Below, in pieces: positions 40,301 through 51,460 of a DNA stretch of 64,000 nucleotides; the first letter of the stretch is position 1; each line of letters begins with the position of its first letter. Both the position numbers and the translations under genes were made by a program. Under the pieces are notes generated by a model. It searched no databases and had not been told where the DNA came from. It saw only the letters and a list, made by a program, of their open reading frames with translations. Origin of the DNA: Rotaria sordida (taxonomy: Eukaryota; Rotifera; Eurotatoria; Philodinida; Philodinidae); contig CAJNOL010001440.1 of the NCBI GenBank assembly GCA_905250125.1, positions 1-64,000 of the forward strand, given 5' to 3'.

Positions 40301-43300
40301 AGAGTATACCACTCGGCATAGATTTTTGTGCTGATTCTGAATATAATATTTGTTTTATTTGAAGCTGAAGTTCTACTAACCAAAATCTCTGAATATAGAC
40401 CTATATTTATAGTGTTTTGCTATCATATAGGAAAAATTGATTTTCTCAACAATCGAACAATATTTTTTAAAAAAGCATCCATAATTTTTTTCCTAATCAT
40501 ATGACACATAAAATCCAAAAAAACATTCAGATAAATATTGAGATTGCCGAGACTTGATGTTTTTGGCTGATATTTCAACTTTAATAGGCTTTTCTGATGC
40601 TTTTTTCAATTTAGTTTTCACTACAAAAACATACAAAAAAGATTTTGTTGAAATTTCGAATTGTCAGAATCTTAGAACAAAATGTACTATTCAGGTTAAT
40701 TTTCTCTTCTTTTAAATGAGTTCTTTCGTCTTTGCTTTTTATACACCGATTAGTAAAGAGATGACTTCAAACTAAAAATCGTTTTTACATAGAAACATGT
40801 CTCATGACAAAATGTTTTTAGCATCGATTGTTTAGAAATGATAACTTATCTCACAACCTCATATTTTGTAAAGTGTACGCTGTACTGAATTAGAGAATCT
40901 GACAATCTGAAAATATATTTGATAGGAAACTTATGAACATTTGGTTGTTGTCCAAAATAATAACTTTGAGACCTTTCCAAGATGTTCTCAATATTTGTAA
41001 AACAAAAAACATCATTTGAGTCAACACAGTGAATGACCATGAGGTTTTGATTCTATTCCAAATTGATTTTTATTTATCTGAAATACTTTCAACTGAGTTC
41101 AAAATTTGTCAGCACAGTCTCTAATAGGTCTAAAATTTGAGACTTACATACAATCATCCTTAGGATCATAATAAAGATTTTACATATGCAAAAACCTCTT
41201 TAGAAATCAGGAATAGTTCGAATTGAATGCATCTCGATCCATTGATTTATTTCGGATTTTTTTGCATTTGTTAGGGACGGCAGCATTTCTAATGGCATTT
41301 GGTCTTTTTTTCAGACTTCATACGAGGTATTCAAAACCCTGAATGAATATCAAGAGCTAGTTTCCTGTAGGGGGAGCAGAAATGTTCAGATTTATGCTTA
41401 TGTTCATTTTTTCGAATCGATGTAAATTTTTGGAATTTTGCATAACTAAAAGTCAATATCAGTGATTACTATGCACATTGGTACTCTTCATAGTCTAATG
41501 TGATATTCGCTAAATTTATATGAAATTAGTCATGTCAAATTCCTTTGTGACTTTTGCTATAACTCAATAGAGATCCGTAGTTTTGACCAATCGATAAAAG
41601 ATATTTGATGTTTTTATTGAAAACAAGTTACTTGCCGATGAAAACTGTTCTATGTTTCCTAATTCAATAGTAATAGTTGCTCACGAAAAACTTCTATAAG
41701 TTAGTACAAATCCAAACGTTACAGTATTGAACAAACCTTGATAATTCAAATCAAAATTGATCACATTTGATTTAAAACAAGCTGCATAATATTTTCGGCG
41801 AATATCCATTTTTTCATTGACACTAGGAGCCGTTGCTGATCGATCATTTTCATTGATGCCAGTAGCTGCTGCTGATCGATCATTTTCATTGATCTCAGGA
41901 GCTATTACTAGCTGATCATTTTCATTAACGCTAGAAACCGTTGCTGATCGGTCACTTTCATTGATATTAAGGGTTGTTGCTAATCGGTTATTTTCATTGA
42001 CGCTGCGAGCCCCTGCTGGTCGGTCATTTTCACTGACGCTAGGAATCGTTGCTGATTGATCACTTTCATTGACATTAGGAACCATTGCTGATTGGTCATT
42101 TTCATTCACAATAGGAAGCATTGCTGATCGGTCACTTGCAGTCTAACGAATATGGAAAATTATCAAAAAATAGTCTTAACTGGGATGAAATTTGTCTCAC
42201 TAAATTTTTATATAAATCATTAATAGTAATTAATCGGCGCAATCGTTCGAACGATGTACCATGTTCAATGAACAATTCAATGAAGCGTATATAATTTCCA
42301 TGTATTGCAAACTTTAATGGTTTATCCAATTCTAATGATGGCCAATTTGAAATACTTTGTTTTTCGAATATATACTGTTTTACTCGTTCATATTTTTTAC
42401 ATGCGGTAGCTAATATAAGATTGCGTGCGTTTCTTTCCCATGTATTATTGGCTATATGAACAGCTATTATATGAAACATAAGAAATGAAATGTAAAATAA
42501 AATATTAACTAACCATTATAAAGTGCACTCAATATGGCCTCATCAAGTTTCCACTCTGGTTCATTTTCAGATAACTGAAATGAATTCAATAAGAAATAAC
42601 CTTTTTCCGATTTCATCATTTCGATGAATTGTCTTGTCATTCTAAAAAGATTTTTGTAAGATAATTTATATGAGCAGATTAAAATTCTTTGTTCTTGGAA
42701 TGAGAACAAACTTTTAGAATTTCTATAGTTTTTGCTAATATTTGGCTTCAAATTACTCTAAAAATCATGTAAAGATAAGATTCTAATCGAAGAAAACTAT
42801 ATTCATGAAGAAAAACCTTTTAGCCCAAACTCTTCGGAATGGAAATGTGAAATACAATGGAATTGTTATTTCAGTTGTACATTAAGACACTTGGCTTATT
42901 GATCATTGTTTCTGAGAAGATTCAAGGCACAATATGTCGAAATGTTTCTCATGGTTTATGACATAGGTCAAGATACTAGATCTGATGGAGGCAAGAAATG
43001 TTTTGTTTTTTTTTTTGACTTTCACATTTCAAATCAATTCATAATTAAGAAATTTATCTAAAGCCTAATATAATGAGATGAGTTACAAAAATTTAGAAAC
43101 GATCGAAACTAGCACATCAACATGTCTATCATAATTTGTGAATACAGAGACTCATCAATTTTTTTTTTTGACTATATTATTCAAATACTGATTAACAATC
43201 ACGTTTCAAAACACACTTCGTATGTTACAAACTTCAGCATGTAAAACGACTTAATTTTGAAAATTTCTGTTGATTCAAACATATATCAACAGATATTTCA

Positions 43301-46300
43301 ACATTAATTACCCATTCAATCTAGTTTGATTTGAACCAAAAGTTTGGTTTGTATCGCTAGAAAACAAAGAGTAATAGATAGAAGATTTTGAGTGACAAAA
43401 GTAAGCAATGAGTTGGACATACTAATTATTAAATTCAGGTTTTTGCATGGCATTCTCATATTCAACTTTCAATCGATCTTGATTTTCACCATATAAATTA
43501 TGGTATTCGTGAACAATCAAATCTGCTGTAACACCGGTATCCTAAAATATTTCTATAACGAAAGTGTAGAGTTCGATCATGCACATATGCAATTACACTA
43601 ATAACAATGACTGGTATTTTTCGTTTAATTGATTCGCAAAACACTTGCAATTGATGAAATATTGTCACCAAAGAGAATTTGAATGATTGGAATGAAATTG
43701 GCTATTTAAAAAAAAATAATATTTATCATACATGTATTGTATCGTCGAAGATCAACATCTCGATCTAGTCAACTGTAGCCTAGTTTATGTCTCAATAATA
43801 CAATATTGATACTACCTTCAAACTTTCGAATGATTTATTGATCGTAAATTCATTCACTCGGATATAGATTTCAGCAATCGAACATAATTTTCAAAAACTA
43901 TGACACAAATATTAATGCTGCAACTAGTTAAAACTTGCTCGACTACGAGAAAGTAACAGAAGAGTAAAGGCGGAATAGTTCGCCAATGATTACGACGATT
44001 TGACTTAAGACGCAACAAATTTTATTCTTTTCGATATTTTAGCACGTTTTAGAATTTAACCATAGGTGAATTTATCAAACTCAACCAGCTCCATCTACCT
44101 ATGTTGTGCGTTCATTTCTACTAGAGGCAAATATTGTAAGTATAACGTATTTTATATCGATGTTTTTAAATTTTTTAAACAGTAATGAAAGCAAACTAGA
44201 TTATAGATTCTTTGTTTTTTTCATTGAATTTCCACGTACTATTTATTCTACTTTAGTATCTATAAGCGATTCGATCTAGTCGAATGAGAACTTTTCAAAC
44301 CGACAATATCTTACATTGTCCGTGTTGTGTAATTTTTCCTAGTTTTTCTTCAATCTCTATTTGTAATCTTGCAAACCAATTGGTGTCAGCTTGAGAAGCG
44401 ACCAAATCGGAATCAAGATTAAATATAAGAAAATGAGTATGATTATGATCCAATGGGAAATCATTTGACTCTTGTTCATCTGATCGTTGCCGTGTTTGAT
44501 AAAGTAGTTCACACTCCTAAACACAAATCATAGGTAGCATAAGTAACAGAAAAAAAATTAACTAATGTTATTTCACAATAATGGCTAGCTTAGAATAAGC
44601 ATTTCTTTGAACATATTTAGTTCTCGTCGTTTTCTATGTTAGTGATTTTAGTTCGATGGAAATAGCAGGCAAGCAAAATAAGCTACATAAACCCACAGAT
44701 GTAATGATTTGCTAGACTATTAGTATAGGCGAAGATTATTTAAACAAAATTATTGAAAGTCTAATTAGAAACAACATATAAAATAGAGTAGATGTGACAC
44801 TGATATTTATGATTCATTCTTAGAAAGTTGTTTACCGAATCTGATGTTGTATCAGAAAATTGTTCTAATTGTTGATTATCTATACATAGATGTACATTGA
44901 AACAAATGTATAGTATGTAAAATAAAGATGAAAACGTACTTTTTATAATATTCCAATCGACAATTCCAATACATTGAATATTTGGTATGGTTTTTATGTT
45001 CTTATAACGAAGTTGATCAAATGCTAGACCTACTTCTCGTGCCACACCCAAATGTAAACCATCAGTAATTATCCAAGCATCTTCGAATCAGATAAAATTT
45101 TTCGATATATAATTTGAAATTATCTATAAACAATACTCATATACTTGTGTTTGACGCAGCCGATATAATGCCTTGTTGAAATAATTTTCGTGTTTGATTT
45201 GATACATTTTTAAAATATTCATTTCCACCGATCAGTGATATAATCAATTCTGGTTGTGACAGTTGCCATTTATTGCGGACATAATCAGTAATTATAGCAT
45301 CTACATCCGGCACATTCATGTTGTCATTGTTAGTATGAGGATGGTTTTCAACTGGAGTTGCAGCCGGACGTCCATCAAATTGGAATCGAACATACTATAA
45401 GAACATATGATATGTAGAATTTAGAAAAGCTTTCAGCATAATTCCTATAAGATTAAAATGTGAAATATGACGTGACTACTTTAATCGCATATTAGGACTC
45501 TATACATATTGATAATGATTCATGGTATCATCGAAGACATAGCGTCTTGTGACAATTAAAATTCATTAGAAAAATCCAAAGGCCAACTGAAATTTTAAAA
45601 GAGACTTAGCATATTTATATATTTGTGATGATCTTTGGAGTTAGCCTGAATGTGGAGTTGGCTTTTCTCACTATCTACTTCACTTCATTACAATCGTATT
45701 TTGACAAAAGCTTGTCAGCATAGACGCAGATAGGTCGGAAATATGAATCTTATATAAGAATTTAGCATTAACAAGACAGAAGAGAGTATTTTTAGGTGTT
45801 ACAGATTTCTTTTAGGGTTTTATCCCCTTATTACAATCAGTTGCTCCATCGACGCTGATAGTTTTTACTGTTATACTCTACTGTTCCTGTTTATGCCTCT
45901 CCCGTTTATAGATATTTGCGAAAGAAATTGAAATATATTCATGAATTAGTTATAGATTTTATTGTCGGCTGTATTTTTACATTCATGTTTTAAATGGTAG
46001 ATCATGATATTTATCATGATGATTGGTTATCGAATTTTTTATTATGTTTTTCCTTAGCTATTCTAATAAGTTATCGGAATCTTTTTCGGAATATAAAACG
46101 TATAATTAGCCAATAGTAATTCATGTCCTTATATTAGATCAAGACTATAGCGGCAAATAATCCTACTTCAAAAAAAATTGTGAATTACAAAAACCTTTTC
46201 TAATTGGTATTCAATGCAACTTTCTCAATAAGAAAAATACGTCTATAATAAGAACACTTGAATAATATCCTAATTTTTATCCAAAAAACAATATTTTTAC

Positions 46301-46592
46301 GACACACACTTACGTCTGATTTGCGATGATTTTCTGCAAAATGTATTACGCCATGATCATTACTTAAAGTGAATCTAGACTGTGGTGGTTGTCTAAAAAT
46401 AGTATATCATTGATTTATATTTTTCATAAGCAATATTTATACAACAAGCAACGACTAAACAGAATACGAACTGAATTTTATACATACGGATTGTTTCCTT
46501 CTAACATTGCAGGTTGGTTTTGTAATAACTGAAACGAAAAAACTAAAATATTGCATCATACTTTATCGAATGCAATATACCTGATCGGTCAT
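34319..46592 (-). CDS. TRPM-family cation channel with two extra beta-rich domains
   Basis: 27 exons, 1538 aa, all junctions phase-consistent: 46592-46581, 46528-46488, 46392-46314, 45394-45145, 45080-44940, 44879-44836, 44516-44301, 43701-43597, 43541-43423, 43356-43312, 42641-42514, 42463-42201, 42142-41737, 39817-39299, 39241-39162, 39108-39008, 38951-38708, 38660-38577, 38513-38358, 37476-37313, 37254-37152, 37088-36710, 36644-36545, 35348-35176, 35105-34644, 34584-34504, 34440-34319. TRPM homology regions run from YVRFQFDG (about 45), through LIISLIGG, AWIITDGLHLGVARE, LDHNHTHFLIF and IPVIVISDTGVTADLI, to FIELFIEHG. Then come DLLLWSTL, PLELAEDN, S1-S2 (about 960-1011), S3 (NAIDLIAMF), S4 (LWYVRILQLF), S5, a glycosylation-rich loop, pore helix IIDWGMWKVYGQV, S6 (ISNLLLLNVLVALFN) and the TRP helix (SYAYQRFLLVNEY). 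No C-terminal enzyme domain is seen. The donor ending exon 7 is the least certain junction. A plasma-membrane Ca2+/Na+-permeable channel is inferred. Confidence 0.9.
34644..35105 (-). other. Beta-rich domain B of the TRPM protein (C-terminal copy)
   Basis: This exon (about residues 1318-1471) follows the TRP helix, where other TRPMs carry a coiled coil. It is paralogous to domain A (39299-39817). Shared landmarks are PEIWLFVM versus PEIYLYII, FDIVRYQQ versus FNIIYRHS, DKDQYLAIRFS versus ENGQYLGIGFS, and a closing CKNKRIAMNFQV versus HENCSIGFTYKI. Alternating hydrophobic strands suggest a jelly-roll or beta-sandwich. I do not recognise the fold family. Confidence 0.7.
36545..37476 (-). other. 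TRPM ion-channel core: S3 to S6
   Basis: Four exons cover S3 (37476-37313), S4 (37254-37152), S5 to pore (37088-36710) and S6 (36644-36545). The S3 and S4 coding parts lie in different frames and are joined by a 58-nt intron (37312-37255). The S5-pore loop is unusually long and Asn/Ile/Ser-rich, with several N-x-S/T sequons (NIS, NNS, NIT twice, NHS), consistent with an extracellular glycosylated turret. Confidence 0.85.
37640..38206. mobile_element. Degraded copy of the 27.5-kb pogo/Tigger-like element, in a TRPM intron
   Basis: From about 37738 to 38206 the sequence matches the interior and right part of the 27544-28228 element on the same strand (shared blocks: GTCAATTCGTCGGCG, ATAAACAGATGATG, CTTGCAATGCACT, ATTATTTTCAACAAAGATTTC). 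The right end is mutated (GAAGTTTTATTA) and the left end is missing, replaced by a telomere-like foldback (37691-37740). The last segment is inverted relative to the first copy. It sits in the intron between the S2 and S3 exons. Confidence 0.7.
39299..39817 (-). other. Beta-rich domain A of the TRPM protein (first copy)
   Basis: This exon (about residues 617-789) lies between the fourth TRPM homology segment and the DLLLWS helix, a place where ordinary TRPMs have only a linker. It is paralogous to domain B at 34644-35105. Both copies have strand-like blocks and similar spacing, but low identity, so the duplication is old. Confidence 0.7.
41810..42133 (-). repeat. 36-bp coding minisatellite in TRPM exon 13, nine units
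   Basis: Nine successive 12-residue units of type DRSATAPSVNEN (variants DQSAMVPNVNES, DRPAGARSVNEN) are encoded without a frame change. The tract begins just after the splice that follows NDLYKNL. It would form a polar disordered linker between the ankyrin-like TRPM homology region and domain A. Confidence 0.88.
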
Positions 46593-49017
46593 CCTTGTGA
46601 TTAAGTTGGTTATCAAAAGTGGCAGTTCATAGATAGTTTTCGATTATTAATCTATAAAAAAAATCATAACGACACTCAGATATTCTTGATTATTAAAATT
46701 TATCCTTTTTTTCGCCTCGATTTAACAGTCTGAACATTCCTTCTTGAAATGATTAATAGAAAGTCTGTTAGAAGATTTCTGTTGTTCGGTACTAGTATTA
46801 TATTGTACACAAAAGAATAAAAATATTAAGTTAACTTTATCTCAAAACATGAACGTCTTCGACTAGAAATCTACGGACTGGTCTCGATCTCAATAATATC
46901 TGGAATGTGCCCAAATTTTGTGACATAAGCGAAGTTAGTACCGAAACTAAGACTATGCCAAGAAAACAGTGATTCAGAAAAGGAAATATCTTCCTTTTTA
47001 CATGTGTAGACTACTTCGATCTCGTTTTCAAATTATGAACTTCATGATGTCAATATAATTAAATCTTATAATATAGTATTCAATTTTTCAAAAAAGTACT
47101 CACATATGTGATCTTTATCTTTAACTCCAAATCGTTTTCACTAATATTTTGTGCTGTAGAAATATAAGATAAACTATAATGACTGTAATAAGTTGTTTTT
47201 TTTTCTTTGAAAAATACAATTGTTAATGAATGTTCAATTACATAACAAGAAAAGTAAACCCCCCCATCCCGTTCCTCACCATCGACTCCTCCTACAGATG
47301 TGAGAAACATTTCTGTAATAGCATCTGCCACGTCTATGATCGACTCAATTTTAATTTTACATCTCACATTGATTGTAGCTCGATTTTGAGCACTTCCCTA
47401 TCTGAATATAGAGACTTGCTTTTGTTAAATACAATTATTAGTGAATATGGAAGCATATAGAGAGAATGGAATCTTCCCTCGCGTCTTTACTCTCTCGAAG
47501 AACTATGGTAAATTGAGTGAGATTTCTTCATTATGATTACAAGCATTTCATCGCGTCTCACATTTTAATCCTTATGGCATTGTGCTGAAAGATTTTTTTT
47601 TAAATCATCAAGCAAACTAGCAGTAAACGTTAAGTCAACTGATTTCGGTCTGATCGAGAAAGAGAATCGCGATTATATTACATACGCATTTTCTAGTTTC
47701 TAATCAATACAATTTCAATAGTTGAAGGTCTTCACTCAAAAAAACCAAGAAACTTTTCGTTTATGAGTAAAAAGACAGTCCATGAAAGCTTATTCATACA
47801 TGTATAATACTAGAAGTTTAAACGTGCTCTAGAAGAACTGATCTGAATCGACTTCGAATATTCTCGCAAGAAAAGCAAAAAATGGAAATTTTTGTATTTG
47901 ACCTAAAACTTCTTGAGAGACTCATCAAACTTTATACGGTTTTATACCATTCAATAGCTTTGGTAATATTAATTGAAGCATGGCAGCCACCATCGTAAGA
48001 CTCACATGTTTGATTTCTGTTTTCTAAAGCAATATCTACAATAGTATACAGTTTGATGACTCTCGATAGGATCACATATAAACATTTCACTATTGTGCAT
48101 CTATAGATAAATTTTCAAGGAGATTTATTTCGATATAAATGAAAGTTTTTTTTAATTTCAGTCTATTACTTTCATATGTAACTTTTGCGTCATTTTTTAA
48201 ATGAATCACTCTTAAAAGCTATTTAGCTTGCGATGAATTCAATCACACAGTCATCATTTAGATGTCATTGATTAGGGCTAAGAAACGATAGGAACTATCT
48301 CATGAAACGCATATGTACGCAATTATTCGATAGTTTCGACTTTGTACAAATACTTACTCATATTACTTCAGGATTCATAGCGTCTATGTACTATCCTCTT
48401 GTTACTTTACTCTCAAGGTCTCTCTTTCTTCAAGTGATACTGAGTGAATTACCATGTGTTTCATATATATAGACATTCGATAATTACTTGTTCTTGCATT
48501 CTTCATGAAACGTCTGATGTATATTGCTTCGTGACTCAACTAAGTTTTATTTTTTTTTCTCTCATTATATTCCTTCAGCCGGATTTTTTTTTACTCTACG
48601 TGATACTTCTTGAATTGTGAGTTTTTTCCATCAATATTTATTTTGGTCTTTGTTTTATCAAAAAAAAAACAACTCCAATAGGAGTTGACAAGCGTAAATC
48701 ATATAAACTCTCCAATGCTAAAAAATCACTACCAGTTTTGCAACTAATCGCGTCATAACTTGATTTTCGTGACATGAATCATTTATGTGATTACGTCATA
48801 ATTGCAGATATAGACTATAAAAAGAATTCTAATCGTGGAAGAACACCTGACAGAATGAATAATGAAACAAGCATAGATAAGGAATACACTTATCAGATGT
48901 TTTACATCTATTGACTTCGTCAGCTAATGTTACAACTCATATCTTGCTCTTTCTTTTTTCTTCATAAATAAATCCTATTCTCATAAACTACAAAGACAAC
49001 TTTTGAAATAAATAAAT

Positions 49018-49844
49018 CTCAAAATACTAGAATGAACATTATAATGACAAGAACTCTCGGAAAAAACAAAGATCTAAAATGTATTGACAATAAAATGTAG
49101 ACATTCTTGCAATACATATTATGACTTACTCATCAAATATATGTGAGTCGAAGCGACTAACACAAGAATAGGGAATTGATATCACTGTGGAATAAACGAT
49201 ATAGTGTGATAAAGACAGAAATAACCTTGTGATGAAGGAAGAAAAATTGCGAAACATAGGAAGAAAAAATATACTACTGACTCTTGATAACGTAACAGGG
49301 GAACTTTTTCTTCCTGTTCTACAAAACGTCGTTTTGTGCAAGATAGTAATATAAATGTCAGATCTATAAAATAATATGTCCTACTGATAATTGGTAATTG
49401 ACACTGGATGAAATTTACACTCTGTTCCACAACAATGTTTGATTTGGACTTTAAAATAATTAGGAATAAAAAAGTAGTCATTTTTTCTTGGTTCTGGTTT
49501 TTTTTATGTTCATATCGCTGTCCCAGACAAAACGACGTTCCGCACAACAGGAAGAAAAAACTCTCCTACTACGAGTTTAATAGTTAACAGCGTATTTTTT
49601 CTTCCTGTGTTTTTTTATTTTTCTTCTCTCATCATACGATCATTTCTGTCTCCATTATTGCGTCTTTCATTCTGCACTAATGTTGGTTCACTCTATTCTG
49701 ATCTTAATCGCTTCCATTCGCATGTAGTTGATGAGTAAATTACAATGTCGATCGCAGCGACATCTACATTTTATTGTCAATACATTTTAGATCTTTTTTT
49801 TCCGAAAGTTTTCACCATTAAAATGTTCATTGTAGTGTTTTGAG
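49018..49844. mobile_element. Non-autonomous element with long terminal inverted repeats
   Basis: The left arm 49018-49105 and right arm 49761-49844 are reverse complements over about 85 nt, including a perfect run of 30 or more (AGATCTAAAATGTATTGACA and onward through AATAAAATGTAGA). A second nested inverted pair lies inside (about 49305-49340 and 49525-49560: TTTTTCTTCCTGTT, then AACGTCGTTTTGT, against its complement), so the whole unit can fold into a long hairpin. There is no transposase frame. No clean target duplication is visible beyond a possible AATA-like match. It is probably a foldback/MITE family. Confidence 0.78.
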
Positions 49845-50191
49845 AATAACCAAGCAGTCACAGAGTTCTCTAAAATGTTTGTTAACAATCAATCATTTGA
49901 GCTTTTCGGATGTTACGTGATGATTCTCAGAAGAAAAGAAGAATTTGGGTGCAAGTGAGGAGAAAGCACATCCATCTGCGCCCATATTCACTTCCCTATG
50001 TATGCAAGCGGAATTTGTTATCAATTTGAATAAATTACTTTTTCTTTTTAATAAAATGATCTGATCAATCTGTTTAATTACCATCGGTAAAATACATTTA
50101 GTAAATATATTTCTTATCGAATTTTCGTTTTTCTCATTTTTATATAATTACCTTATTGAAATTCATTAAAATTGGTGCATTCCTATAAAAA

Positions 50192-50326
50192 ATGAGTAAC
50201 AAAAGAAGACAAGTTATTCAAAGAAGGAAAAGTGTTTGTAATGTTTTTATGACAAAAGAACTATTACTTATTCATAAATTATGTTCTGGAACATCAATCA
50301 ATGCCATATATTATCATACATGGTAA
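50192..50326 (+). CDS. Possible small exon or short protein, unrecognised
   Basis: A 44-codon frame begins MSNKRRQVIQRRKSV at an ATG after an A-rich leader and ends TGG-TAA. The TGG-TAAAC junction is also a possible splice donor (GTAAAC at 50323). Codon use resembles the nearby genes and the start is strongly basic. No downstream exon could be joined, so it may be a chance frame. Confidence 0.25.
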   Translation: MSNKRRQVIQRRKSVCNVFMTKELLLIHKLCSGTSINAIYYHTW

Positions 50327-51258
50327 ACTATATGATTTTTACTGTCTATCATTGTTTTGCTGAGACTTCATTTTTCTACTTCTTGGTACAAGTCCTTTAT
50401 TGTATACACTATTATCGTAAGCGAAGAAGCTTTAGTTTTCTTCAACGAAGAATATTATAGAAAGTACTATATTCTAAAATCAATGAAAAGAATGAAACTT
50501 TATATGATTAATGTATCGTTCATAAGGATGACATCATGTTTATGTAGACATATTCGAGCATCGTTATAGACTTTACTTTATCGGAGATCTTTTTACCTGT
50601 TCTTATGATAATGTTGAGAGTGAATATATTTATCTTCAAATGAACGAATTACAAAAGACAAGTAGCAAGACGTTACCTAGATAATTGTTTCATCTCATGA
50701 GTTCATGAAATAACAATCTTTATCTTTAAAATTATCTTATACCATTTCATATTAACATACAACATTACTAACCTGATCATGTATAAATCTACCGAGACCG
50801 TGCAAATGACTATCGAAAAAATACGTACATAATCGTGGTTGTCGAAGGATTTTTATTAGATGCGGAATGGTGTACATATGTGTCTGTTTTTGGAAGTGAA
50901 TTCGATTGACTGGAAGGAGAGGTTTCCCTTTGTAGTCGCCTATAGTTTTCGATTATATTATGAACAACGTACGTCCATATAAAAATAAAAGACAATTTCG
51001 ATGGTACACCTTCGTCAAATAATCACACATAATTTTCACATACTGCTTACAAAAATGGAACGAGAGAATGATTTATATTGCAAGCGAAATATTCTTGTCA
51101 ACTGAAAGAAAGGGTAGCATAAATATATAAACTGATCTTCAAAGTAGCAAATATCCTGTTGTATTTTTATTATAGATTAAATTTTTTTCAGATTTTCTCC
51201 AAATGAGTGAATTGTAATTATATTAGATGTATTGTATAACATAGAAGACTATAATTTA

Positions 51259-51320
51259 GGGTGTGAATGTGAGGTATGATTGTGAGTCTCAGTTTCGCTC
51301 ACACCGATCCACATCCACCC
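51259..51320. repeat. Telomere-like G-rich/C-rich foldback
   Basis: GGGTGTGAATGTGAGG is followed by the roughly complementary CTCACACCGATCCACATCCACCC after a 20-nt spacer. Same architecture as the sequences at 16.5, 37.7, 55.1 and 56.9 kb. Confidence 0.55.
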
Positions 51321-51460
51321 TTAATACATTACTGCGCTCTCGGTTTCTACATGTCAGTTATATTCGAAAGTACACATCGAAATATAGTTTCACAAGTCCA
51401 TCGTTTGAATCGTTTTTATTTATAATCAAATGAAACGACCGACAATAAAATTCGAGTATT

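Larger units (their letters stand above)
46593..51460. other. Gene-poor region upstream of the TRPM gene
   Basis: Apart from one inverted-repeat element (49018-49844), one telomere-like foldback (51259-51320) and a doubtful small exon (50192-50326), I see nothing coding. The first kilobase upstream of 46592 should hold the TRPM promoter; no motif stands out. Confidence 0.5.

Noticed and set aside
42600-42751. Extended exon upstream of MTRQFIEMM in the TRPM gene
   Set aside because: The extra 5' part lacks TRPM similarity. The acceptor at 42642 matches the phase of the previous exon without it.
49182-49547. 121-codon minus-strand frame as a gene
   Set aside because: It lies wholly inside the palindromic long-TIR element; its Phe/Leu/Ser-rich product reflects base composition.
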